Below, piece after piece: positions 32,701-42,559 of a stretch of DNA of 64,000 nt. Under the pieces are notes generated by a model. The model was not told the origin of the DNA, did not search any database, and worked only from the letters and a program-made list of their open reading frames with translations. This stretch comes from Campanula takesimana (taxonomy: Eukaryota; Streptophyta; Magnoliopsida; Asterales; Campanulaceae): assembly GCA_026119855.1 (NCBI GenBank), contig JAOWBW010000145.1, forward strand, positions 1,116,001 to 1,180,000, written 5' to 3'. The position numbers were made by a program, and so were the translations under genes. How positions within the stretch are numbered: position 1 is the first letter of the stretch; the number at the start of each line of letters is the position of its first letter.

Positions 32701-34223
32701 GCCAAATACCCCGCACAACCACGGTTCAACAACTTTCTAGCCTTCATATAAGAAATAATTCTAATCTCTCTACCCCAAGGAACAGTTTCAAAAGAAAACT
32801 TAGGAACATTAGGGATAGAAAATGTGACCACTTTATTAGCACAATCAACAAACGCATGATATTTACCCAACCAATCCATACCCAAGATAACATCAAAATC
32901 TTGTAATGGTAAGATAACTAAATCAGCAGGTAAAACATGCTCACTTATATGCACATCACAAGAATGCAACACCTCATTAGTCACCAAACACTCCCCTATA
33001 GGAGTTGACACCTCTAACACATAAGGCAGAGATTCAGAAGACTTATGCAATCGAGAAGCAAAATGCACAGACACATAAGAATGCGATGAGTCAGGGTCTA
33101 TAAGTGTACGTGCCCTCAAACTAGACACAGAAATAATACCTCCTATCACATTAGAGGACTCCGAAGCCTGTTGCTGAGAAATGGCAAAAACACGACCCTG
33201 AACCTTAGGCTTGCCTGAGGAATCCCTCTTCTGACCCTGAGAGGACCCAACCACACTTCCCGATGCTTGCATCCTATACTTAGGGCAATCCCTCTGAAAA
33301 TGTCCTAACTGACCACAGTTCAAACACTTGCCCTGCTTCTTCCAACATCTCTCTTCTGAATGCCATTCTTTCTGACAATAATTACAAACTCCTTTACTCT
33401 GACTCCCTGAAGTGTTACTTTGATTTCTATTACCTGACTGTCTTTGAGAAGACCCTTTAAATTGTGAAGATCCACCTTGATTTCCTCTACTCTCACCACG
33501 TGGTTGTTGCCTAACTTGCTTCCCAGCGCCTAACAATTCCATTTTCCTTTTATGTTCCTCAATGTCATGCTCCACCTGGTAAGCTCGATCCACTGCATCC
33601 TGAAAATCTTGCAACTTATGGGATACTAGCTGAGTTCTAATCACGGTTTTCAAACCTTTCACAAACCTCGAAGCCTTCCTCTCCTTAGTTTCCACTAGGT
33701 GAGTACAATACCTGGACAACTCTGAAAATTTAGCTGAATATTGAGCAATTGACATAGAACCTTGCTCCAAGTTAAGAAATTCCATCTCCTTCCTGTCTTG
33801 ATCTACTCGAGGAATGAAGTGTTCTTTAAACTTCCCCAGAAAATTCTCCCAAGTGTAAGGTACATGAGTCTCATCCCATTTAGTTTTCAAAGCTTTCCAC
33901 CAATGCTCAGCCGCTCCATTCAGTTTATAGGTAGCAAACCTGACTTGATCTTCCTCCGAACATCTCAAAGCATCAAAGATCTTTTCCATCGATTCAATCC
34001 ACCTTTCAGTTTTAGATACATCGGGCTCTCCATCGTACTCCATAGGCTTCATTTTCAGAAACTGTTCTAGGCCATATCTTGATGGTACCTGTTCCCTTTC
34101 TTGCCTCTGATCACTTAAAGTTTTCATCGCTGCTTCAAACATTCCCTGAAACATAATTCTAGCCTCTTCTCTGGCATCCCCTTGCCCCGAAGAACCGGCC
34201 TGATCTCCGTCAGTTTCACCCAT
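29778..34223 (-). CDS. Ty3/gypsy Gag-Pol polyprotein (Tekay/Del-type)
   Basis: One open frame without internal stops; I prefer the Met at 34223 (MGETDGDQ), ten codons inside the longest frame, because it opens a typical gag N-terminus. Numbering from the longest frame: gag capsid region about 70-240, zinc knuckles CNYCQKEWHSEERC (290-303) and CLNCGQLGHFQRDC (310-323), protease about 375-490, RT with VFIDDILVYS, RNase H (YSDASKEGLGCVL), integrase zinc region (HPGSTKMYQN) and catalytic core (ending GMAPYEALYGRK), then a C-terminal tail. The element copies its RNA and inserts into the genome. Two oddities: the protease triplet usually DSG reads DPD (386-388), and the last 40 or so residues are out of frame with the family's tail. 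Confidence 0.92.
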   Translation of the reverse strand: MGETDGDQAGSSGQGDAREEARIMFQGMFEAAMKTLSDQRQEREQVPSRYGLEQFLKMKPMEYDGEPDVSKTERWIESMEKIFDALRCSEEDQVRFATYKLNGAAEHWWKALKTKWDETHVPYTWENFLGKFKEHFIPRVDQDRKEMEFLNLEQGSMSIAQYSAKFSELSRYCTHLVETKERKASRFVKGLKTVIRTQLVSHKLQDFQDAVDRAYQVEHDIEEHKRKMELLGAGKQVRQQPRGESRGNQGGSSQFKGSSQRQSGNRNQSNTSGSQSKGVCNYCQKEWHSEERCWKKQGKCLNCGQLGHFQRDCPKYRMQASGSVVGSSQGQKRDSSGKPKVQGRVFAISQQQASESSNVIGGIISVSSLRARTLIDPDSSHSYVSVHFASRLHKSSESLPYVLEVSTPIGECLVTNEVLHSCDVHISEHVLPADLVILPLQDFDVILGMDWLGKYHAFVDCANKVVTFSIPNVPKFSFETVPWGREIRIISYMKARKLLNRGCAGYLASVLDTTKRVPDIEDVPIVKEFSDVFSSEYAMPPGREIEFCIDLLPGTAPISEAPYRMAPAELKELKVQLQELLDRGFILPSVSPWGAPVLFVKKKDGSLRLCIDYRKLNQVTIKNKYPLPHIDDLFDQLQGSVVFSKLDLRSGYHQLKIRSEDISKTAFRSRYGHYEFLVMPFGLTNAPAVFMDMMNRVFNPYLDTFVVVFIDDILVYSKSREEHEQHLRMVLSILREKQLFAKFSKCAFWLNEVSFLGHVISNKGISVDPSKVEAIVNWRRPESVTEIRIFLGLAGYYRRFIEGFFKIAAPLTHLTRKNIPYVWDEKCQASFEELKKRLTTAPILALPNGNDDLVIYSDASKEGLGCVLMQNGRVIAYASRKLTPSEQNYPTHDMELAAIVFALHKWKHYLYGAKFEIFTDHQSLKYLFSQKELNNRQRRWMELLKDYDCTISYHPGKANVVADAISRKSYVASLMVREWKMLEDARDWSPYESKHGAIFANIRVFPTLVQQIKEAQKDDPELVKIMDKIKDGKFEDFSLSPEGVLTFRGRLCVPNVDGIKHQVLDEGHKSRYTIHPGSTKMYQNLKQHFWWNNMKREIADYVSKCLTCQQVKAEHQRPPGLLQPLEIPEWKWEHVTMDFVTGLPRTRRRFDAVWVIVDRLTKSSHFLPIEIGYSMEKLATLYINEIVRLHGVPVSIVSDRDPRFTSRFWQAFQKALGSELRFSTAFHPQTDGQSERTIQILEDMLRACSVDFSDSWDIHLPLVEFAYNNSFQSSIGMAPYEALYGRKCRSPICWDEVGEAKIWGVQMVNDSVEKVKLIRDRLSTAQSRQKSYADHRRRDLEFEKGDFVFLKVSSKVGIRRYGKKGKLAPRFIGPFEILGRVGDRAYRLALPPSLDKIHNVFHVSMLRKYVYDSSHVLSEVPEDIEPSVSYEEHPVQVIDSKVQELRTQKYPSCSSCVEESQCGGIDLGTSGRDREEVPLVV

Positions 34224-34319
34224 TTTTAATGAATACCTGCATCCAACACTCAACGTTACTCACTCTATACTCTACTACCCTCCTAGGTCATTTAGTCATT
34301 CTAGACCATCTACAACCTA

Positions 34320-34331
34320 GCTCTGATACCA
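34320..34331 (-). other. Primer binding site of the Tekay/Del-type element
   Basis: Minus-strand TGGTATCAGAGC, complementary to initiator tRNA-Met, begins two bases after the LTR end at 34334. Confidence 0.92.
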
Positions 34332-34333
34332 AC

Positions 34334-36555
34334 TGTCGCGCCCCGTACCCGTGGTCCTACTTGGCCCCACGCTCGGGACACGAGTGGAAGACGTTATAAA
34401 ACTTTTCCCAAAATTTTTCGAAATATACTTTTAGAAAGTGGAATAAAAACACACTTGAAGTTCAAAGACTTCACTTAACTTGAAACAAACTTTTACAAAC
34501 ACTTTCACGACAAAAGTACTTAGCCCGAAGGCTTACAACTTTTAAACAACTATACATACATCAACATTTACCAAAATAGAGGTGACCATAAGAAAGTACG
34601 GGTACTCTACCCAAAGGGTTTACATTTACATAATGTAACCTTCAACAAAACAAGTCCCAACTCTTACCAAACGAACGTCCTCCCGTGCCAAGTGTCCTAT
34701 CCCCTGGACCCGCCTTTATCTAAAACAGTAAACAAATAAGGGTGAGAATAAATCTCAGTAAGCTACTAAAATGCAACTACGTTACATGCTGATATGATGA
34801 TCATAAAGAAACAATATCAACAGTAATCATATAGCATATAGCACATAACATCAACTCATATATCACATTAGTCACATAGCCCACACTCCGGTGGATACCA
34901 AGCCAAGGTTTACCCAATAACCATAACTGATGAGAATACCAACTGAGAAACCCATCAGAGAAAACCATCTGAGCAGCATAAATAGCTGAAGCCGTCGGGA
35001 TCCCGAAAACCAAACCATAACCAATAGAACCAAGTAACCAGAGAGGGAAATATGACACAAAGTCATAACCCAAATACTCACCAAAGGGAGCAATTCATCC
35101 CATCCAAGGCCAATCTGGACTGGGGAAACTAGAAGGCACAGTGGACACCTTATAGTGAACTTGGCTTGTGTGCCACTATAATTCTCCCACTGCGTGACTC
35201 ACAAGCTCCAATGGAAAACCTTATAGTGGACTTACCTGTACCACTATAATCTTTCCATTGGCTGACTCCATAACAAGACCAGCTGGACTTTCACAAAAAG
35301 TACAGTAATAAATACTTGCTAAACAAAACCCAAGGCATTTAATCCAAGAAGGAATTAAGCCAAAAACATCACAAGATGCACACGAAAGATTTCTCATAAA
35401 GAGTCCATAATAAGGACATTTAGTCACAACCCAATCTTTTTCATCAACGACATAAAAGTCATACACATTCATGTTTAAGTCATAAGCCACCCCAAGGATC
35501 ACAAAACACTTGTCCTCTTATAGCCCATATAACACAAACTATCAAACCTTGGAAACAGGGGGGGTGCGCACGCCTCACCCCATAGGGTGCGCGCGCTTCC
35601 AAGGACCAGAACTTCACTATTTTTGGTTCACTTAAGGGTGCGCGCGCCTCACCCAAAAGGATGCGCACGCCTCCCTTCTCCAGTCAATTTTTGCCTAGGT
35701 TGGTAACAATGGGTGCGTGCGCTTCCTTATATAGGGTGCGCGCGCCTCCTCCTATTTTGGGTCAAATCCCAGATTCTTCCTTAGTTCAATTTTTACTCCT
35801 TCCATCCCACAAGCTTAACATATACTGCACAACTTAATACACAACTTAGTACACAACATTGATACTTCATTAAGATTTCAATATAAGTTTCTAAGCCCTT
35901 TCCAAACTCAGCCAAACAAATTTCCATCTACTCCCTTTGTCCCAAAATTACAAGTATAGCAAATATTACCCAAATCACAAAATTAACAAGTAGGAGTATC
36001 ATATATAGCATATATGACTATTTTAACATTTAAAGGGGAATTAGTAACTTACCTAGTTCCGGAAAAAGTACCGCTGAAATAAGTTTTGTTCGGCTAGGAA
36101 TGACCTACTCGACGCCCTGATCATTTTTATATAATTAGTTTTTAAAACGGGTAAGTAAATAAAAAGAATTAAATCGAAATGGGTTGAACTTACCTTTTTC
36201 TCCTAAACCCTAACTGATACGTAGAAAGTTGCAGAAGAATGTTGTTTACACAGTGAAGGAAGAGGGAAGGGAAAGTTTCCTTAAATATCTTTACCCAATT
36301 TTCATTTTGATCACCCAAGATTTGTTTTTAACACTTTAGCCCCTAAACTTACATTTTCAACTAGGACCCTAAAGTTTCAACTTAATCATTTAACTCCTTT
36401 AATCATTATTTTTACTAACTAAGTAAATAACACAAATAATCAAGTATGATATGCAAATCATAAAATATGATGCAACACATAAAAATGCACATATAAATCA
36501 AATAAAAATCCCCAAAATTATAAAATAAATAGAAACGGGTTTTGGGGTCGCTACA
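34334..36555 (-). repeat. 5' LTR of the Tekay/Del-type element
   Basis: 2222 bp, nearly identical to 27501-29721, with one extra G in a G run near 35560. As the 5' LTR on the minus strand it drives transcription towards lower coordinates. Confidence 0.93.
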
Positions 36556-37212
36556 CTCTAAGTCCACTATTTATAAGAGGAGTGAATGTCTTGAGTCTTG
36601 TAGAAGAAGGCTTGCAATTTGAATATCCAGCTGGGTAGTTGAGGAGTATTAAATGCGATATCTTTAGCATTAATGGCGAAGATATAGAGTACACGCATGC
36701 TTACAAAAGTCTGATGGGTAAAGACTATTTTGTCTCTACCGGTTACCTGCAAAAAGCAAGTAGGGACAAAGTATAGCTAAAACTAGCTATGTGTCAGACG
36801 GCGCAGTAATCATGACAGAGCAGTTAAACTACTTTTTGATACAACAGTATGAAAGGACAGAGACAATCATCAAGGTTGACTTTAAGATGAAACGATGTAA
36901 CCTGACTGACAGTACAGACTGTCTTTCTTTATCAGCATGTTGAGAATGTAGTTGATCGGCAACTTTGTGTTGCAAGTAGATCGGCAACTTGTCGCGTGTT
37001 GAGAATAGAGTTGATCGGCAACTTGTTTACTGGTCTGCTGATTTGCTTCCTCTTGCTGGTTTGCTTTGTATGAAGAGATGTAATACACCTGTGCTGGTCA
37101 CCAAGAATCCTAAGAGTACCTTACAAAGGTTCTAATAAAATTTGGGGATCCTAAGTGATAACTATGATTGGGATTAAGCAATTCTATGTCCTAAACATAT
37201 ATTTGAACAACA
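36556..37212 (-). repeat. Left copia LTR, inner part
   Basis: Matches 50361-51016 closely and ends GAACAACA at 37212, next to the purine tract. With 27083-27500 it forms one LTR. Confidence 0.88.
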
Positions 37213-37228
37213 ATCTCCTCCTAATTGC
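37213..37228 (-). other. Polypurine tract of the large copia element
   Basis: Minus-strand AATTAGGAGGAGAT runs into the LTR start TGTTGTTC. Confidence 0.75.
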
Positions 37229-37580
37229 TTAAGTCCAATCACCCTATCCAAGAACATCTATCTTAGCTTAGTAAAAGAATGTATAAGAAATGTCTATTTA
37301 TTATCATTCCCTAAGCCAAGTCACACACTAGATGTCTTAAAGAGGTAAAAATACAAAATGATAAAAAGTGAGAGTAAAAGGAAAAAAAATGAGTTGCTGA
37401 TTGCTATGATCAGCAGGGAGAATAACAATCTGCAAAATAAAGTTAGCATGAATAGTAGTAGATATTATAGGAGAATATAACATATAAAAATAAGCACACA
37501 TAAGACAGTAATGGTTAGCAAAGAAGTCTTGGATAAATCGTTGAAGGTCTTCTGGATATCTATATCATTGGCTATATTGA

Positions 37581-40500
37581 CTAGGAAACAGGAGGATCCT
37601 CTTGCTGGTCAGTGGCCTTTGATGTAGAGTCGGCAAGCTTGGCTTTCTTCTTTGCTCTTTTCTCTTTCTTTTCAGCTTCTCTCTCCTTCCTCATTTGAGT
37701 GCTCTCCAGTCTTTCAGTCAGCATGGCATTGTTAACTTCCAGAGCAGCTATTTTCATTTGAGCATCAGCAAGAGCAGACTTGGCAGCAGATAGATCTTTT
37801 TCAGTTCTTTCTAAGTCTTTGATCTGCAACCTTTGCTCATCAACTAGTTGCTGTTGAATAGAATGCATACTCCCCAAACTTTCTGAAAGGGTAATTAGCC
37901 TTGATTCTCTGTCCTCCAGTAGTTCTTTCAGGTCTTGGATTCTCTTGCATTCCTCCTCCTGATTGGACTTAAGGATTTTGTCAGAAAGATCCTCATGAAT
38001 GCGGTTCAATTTGTCACGGAGGAAGAGACCAGTATCGCCCAGATCAGCACGAGTAACAGGCACTAGTAAATCCTCAGTATCCCTTCAAGGTGACTGAAGT
38101 ATTCATACATACTATTCAGTACCACGGGCTTTGAAAGACCAAGAGAAGAATGCACCAGGAAGGAAGGAATGAAGTCTTCATTGATTAGATCAGCATCTTC
38201 TATAAGACCATCAGAAGCAGGCACAAACAACTCATCATCAGAAGATAGAACAATCAGTAATGGAGAAGCTGGCACAGGAGAGGGAGCAGATGGCAGAGGC
38301 AAAGGCAAAACTTGTTGAAGGAGAGAGGCATCAACAACATATCTATCGGCAAGAAGGAACTCAGCAGGAACAGACGTGGAGGTAACAAGATCGGTAGAAA
38401 CTACATCGGCACGGGTGATCGGCAAAGGAAATCGAGGATGAATAATAACTGCACGTTCAGCCGGCAGATGGAACACTCCATTGTCTTCTAGAGAAAGAAA
38501 GATAGCTAGAATAAAATTCAAATAGGCACGACGTTCAAGAATCATGGTCATTAACCCGGAATTCATCAGCCTTGAGGTATAGACCAGATGATCGGCACGC
38601 TGTCTTGGATGGAACATCGGAAGAGTTAATGCAAGAGCAACAGATTTAACCAAGTGCAAAAGACCTCGAGAATCAGTAGCTCGGTATTCAAAAATGTCAT
38701 GGAGTTCATCATTGATCATCATGCACCTTTTCATCAAACCATTTGTGGCGATGCTGACTTCCTTGGGAGATGGACCAGGTAGATGAATTTTGCCGCCAAC
38801 TTTGAGCTTACCTGGCAAGCAATGTAGAGGTTCAAAAGCTGGTCCTTTTACCTTGAGCTTGGAGACCCGGGGAGCTTTCCCTTTTCTCCTTTTGAATTCA
38901 GGTTTAATCCAGGGCAAGAACGTAAGCTGTTCACTAGTTGAGCCGGGAAGAAATGAATGATTGGGACCAAAAGGATTAGGAATTGATTGCAGAGAATTTG
39001 ATGGCAGCTCTATATAATCCTCAGGATCTATTTCATCGGAGCTGTCATTCCCACCAGCAGCGGCAGCAACAGGAACAGATTGAGCTTCATCAGTAACAAC
39101 TGGAGCAACAAAGGCCTCGGGAGCAGGTAGCAAAGGAAAGGAAATAGGAGCAAATAAAGCATCCTGAAATTCCTCAAATTGTAAGTCAGCAGCAATCAGA
39201 GCATCAAAGTCAGCATTACGATCTGGATTGGCAATCTCTGCATCGGCACCTCCTCCCAATTTAACAATCTCTCTAACACCAGTAGGAGCTACCAGAATCA
39301 CATCAGTAGAAGAGATAGGGACCTTAATAATCTGAGTGTCAGCAGTTGGCTCAGATGGATTAGTGTCGGTAGTTGGCTCATCAACATACACATCAGCAAT
39401 AACTTCTTCATCAGCACAATCTCCTCCTGATATCGGCAAGCCACCAACTTCATCAGCAGATTGAGTTTCTATAGTTTCCTCAATTGATGCAAGTTGGTCT
39501 TCTTTAACAATCAGAGGTTGAGTGTCCATAGTTTCCTCAACTTGATTAACTAAGGATTCATCAGCAGTGCTGGTCTCATCAGCAGGTTGAGTGTCTGAAG
39601 TTTTCTCAACAGTCTGTTCAACAGACTTATCAGCAGAACCACGCTCAGAGCCATCACTGGCTAGAACTGAGTCAGCAAATACTTCAGCAGATGATATAGA
39701 AGTGGGGGCAGCAGCTGCATGATCTTGATCAGAGGAGGGCTTTTTAAAGACAATACTTATCGGCAGCTTATCATACTCACCGACAGAATCAGAAGAGGTG
39801 ATTGCTTCACCAGCAGCTTTGTGAAAACAAACAAAATCAGCAGTATCAACAGAACTGGCTGGAGTTGGAATGGGTGAGATTATTGGTGAAGGAACTTGTT
39901 CAGGAATAGAGGTAGATGCTGGTGTAGAAGCAGCTCTAGCCTTAATAAAGGCCTCTGAATCGTTCAGCAGATTCAGTGTTATCCTTTGGACATTCTTTAC
40001 AAATTAAGTGGCTTGAGCACTCTTATCCAGCCTTTCATTATCGTTGAAGTTCAGCAAATCATCCTCATCTTCTGGTCTTCCTAACTGATAAGGATCTTGT
40101 TCATCAAAGTTCATCAGCTGATTGAAGACTGAGGCATAAGCAACCCATACGTCTTGCACCATCAAATCCTGTCTGATCCTATCTTGAAATAGATAGACCT
40201 GATTCCAGGGAAGGGGTAGAAAATCAAAATACCTTCCAAAATTCAATCTTAACTCACTTTCAGACAATCTTTGGAATTTCTGAAGAGGCACAAATTTTTC
40301 TTTAAACATGTCGGTGACCCTGTTCAAACTTGTTAAATCAACATAATCAGCACGATTGCCAGGGGAAACTGTCTCTTTCCTTTCCTCATGAAATTGGAGC
40401 AACCGGCGAACAAACGGATGGAGATGATCGATGGGGAACACCCAATTCTTTGATAAGACCTTATTGGTGAATGACCAATGGTTTCTGAAGAAGATGTGAA

Positions 40501-41833
40501 ATGTTGGGTTTCTGATTGGTTTGCACTTTCTGACAGAAGGTCCAGAGGCTACATCAGCAGCAGCATGGAGCTCAGGTAAATAAGGAAGATCTAGAATTCC
40601 CTTTTGAAGAGGGACTCTTACCCTTAAGTCAGATCCAATCAGTCTCCTTCTCTCAGCCATTTCATCGGCAGCATCAGTTTCATACTTGATAACCACAGAG
40701 GGAGCAGTAAGTGTTGCACCGGCAAGAAGAGATGGTGCAAACCTGATCTGCTTAGCTCTTGGATCAGTAGAAGGAATTTGAGAGGAAGGAACTTGAGAAA
40801 CTGGAGGCTTTGGCTTTGGAGCAGCAGGAAGATCATCAATAGATACAACCTTTGACTTCTTGACTTGAGCTTTATCGGCAGCTTTGACTAGCCTTCTCTT
40901 CTTAGGAGCTGCTGGAGTAGAGTCGGCAAGAATCCTATCGGTAGATGGAGCAGGAGTAGAAACGTCGGTAGGGGCTACATCAGCAACCTTGACAACTTTC
41001 TTTGCCTTCTTCTTTTTAGGAGTACCAGCAGCAGGAATATTGTGCTGGTAGGAGCCTTTTTGGAAATCCTATTCCAATCAGTAAGCTTAAAGGATTTGAG
41101 CTTGTCAAAATCAAGACTAGGGGGTGCCGGTGAAGCCCTAACAATTGCTGAGTTACACCTCAAGATAGTGCTAATCAGCATATAGTGGCATCCTTTTACC
41201 AGGGTGAGCTTTGTTCTTCTTTCTATCCTCCTTATACTTAACGGCAGAAATGGCAATTACCCTAAACAGGTAGGCACACCAGTTGAATTCTTCTTGCAGC
41301 ACGATGGCTGCCATTGCTTCAAACTGTATATCAGTAACATGGCTGTGAGAGCCAGATCTGCATACTAAGCATCTATCAACAATCTCTGCAAGAGCAAAGA
41401 ATCTTCTTTTGTAGTGAGCTTTGAGATGATTATCTCTACTGAGTCTGGGACCGGCTCCCCTCATAAGGGTCCATGCCTTGTCCAATGTCTGGTCATCAGT
41501 AATAGAGTCAGCACCCTCATTCCCAAGCAGAGGGAATGCTTTATGAATAGAAGAGGGAGTAACGGAGATCGGCACGCCGGCGACGATTGAGGCGATGGAG
41601 ATGAAGTCAGAGGAGTCATTGCGATCAGTGATGACGGAGGCATTTGAGAAGAACTCTTGAACTTGACCCAAAAAGATAAACTCAACACCAGTTGGAGTGA
41701 TGAAGGAGTCCAGAAGAGAGCCAATCAAAAGATTCTTCAAGAAATCACCGTCAAGAGTGTCGTCGAAGAAGGTGGAGTCAACATAGCCTCCATAGATATC
41801 CTTTTCATTGCTAGATATTTTCTGCAAAATCAC
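37581..41833 (-). pseudogene. Env-like / third open reading frame of the Sirevirus-like element, broken
   Basis: Downstream of pol and in the same sense lies a chain of long frames: 41833-41171 (220 aa, folded-looking, with GVEFIFLGQVQEFFSNA), 40696-40004 (230 aa, with FHIFFRNHWSFTNKVL), 39529-38063 (488 aa, acidic and rich in Ala, Asp and Pro) and 38063-37581 (160 aa, a strong coiled coil ending in a basic KKEKRAKKKAKL). The second and third are in one frame separated by a TAA at 40004; frameshifts near 41040 and 38070 separate the others. The parts look like one ancestral protein of about 1400 residues. I see no clear signal peptide or fusion peptide, so env-like refers only to position. 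A relation to the plant transposon-protein families often annotated in such elements is possible but untested. Confidence 0.65.
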
Positions 41834-42559
41834 TCAAAAGATCTCACAAGTTAGAATAAATTAGTACAAAATAGATTTGAAATACAAGTGTAAAATCATC
41901 AAGTAGTTACCAGAAGGTAGAGTTAACTCTGGTTGAAGAAACGTAAGAGAATATGAGAGTAGATGAAGAACACACGCAAGAGTGATATTGAGAGAGAATG
42001 GAGAGCGAAAAGAATAAGAGGAGTTTAAGTGTAGCTTATATATTTTACGGAGGAGAGATAGAGAATAGGAAGAGTTTGCATGGGAGAAAGAGAAATAATG
42101 ATGAGTTTAACTGTAGCGAATAACTAGGAGAACGTGCGCACACAATGCATTAAATGCACGAACCGGACGGTTTAATTTAGACGGTTAAACGTAGGAGAGA
42201 GAAAGGGTAGAAACGACAACAATAAAGTTAAGGTTACCTTTCTGATTTATCACAAAGAGTTGCGATAAATCTTTGACACGATTTGGGTAAGGCGGTGCAC
42301 ACACGTGTCAGAGAGGAGGTGTGACCGATTTGTACCTTTGATTTGACTAAGATTACGTCATGTGTCAGAGAATCCTTATCTGTTTGAATGAGATCTACCG
42401 ATGAATTTTGAATTTTTAAATTTTGACGAGTCGGCAAGACATGATTCGGCAAGTTGTTGATCAGCAAGATTTTTATCGGCATGATGTTTGTCGGCAAGAT
42501 AATTTTCGATCTGCTGATTTTATCGGCAGACTAACACAAGTAGCTAACTCAGCACAATT
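41834..42559 (-). other. Spacer between copia pol and the env-like region
   Basis: No gene. A purine-rich stretch at 41930-42120 is followed by a dense group of TCGGCA / TCAGCA words at 42420-42530. Confidence 0.5.

Larger units (their letters stand above)
27501..36555 (-). mobile_element. Near-intact Ty3/gypsy element (Tekay/Del-type chromovirus)
   Basis: LTRs 27501-29721 and 34334-36555 (2221 and 2222 bp) start TGTCGCGCCCC and end CGCTACA on +. I count about 20-25 differences between them, close to 99% identity, so insertion is recent. Minus-strand PBS at 34320-34331, one 1491-codon polyprotein and PPT at 29722-29737. It interrupts the left copia LTR between 27500 and 36556; flanks GTCTA and CTCTA differ by one base, and the right one matches the uninterrupted copia LTR. 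Long LTRs, single-frame polyprotein and a C-terminal chromodomain-like tail point to Tekay/Del. Confidence 0.92.
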
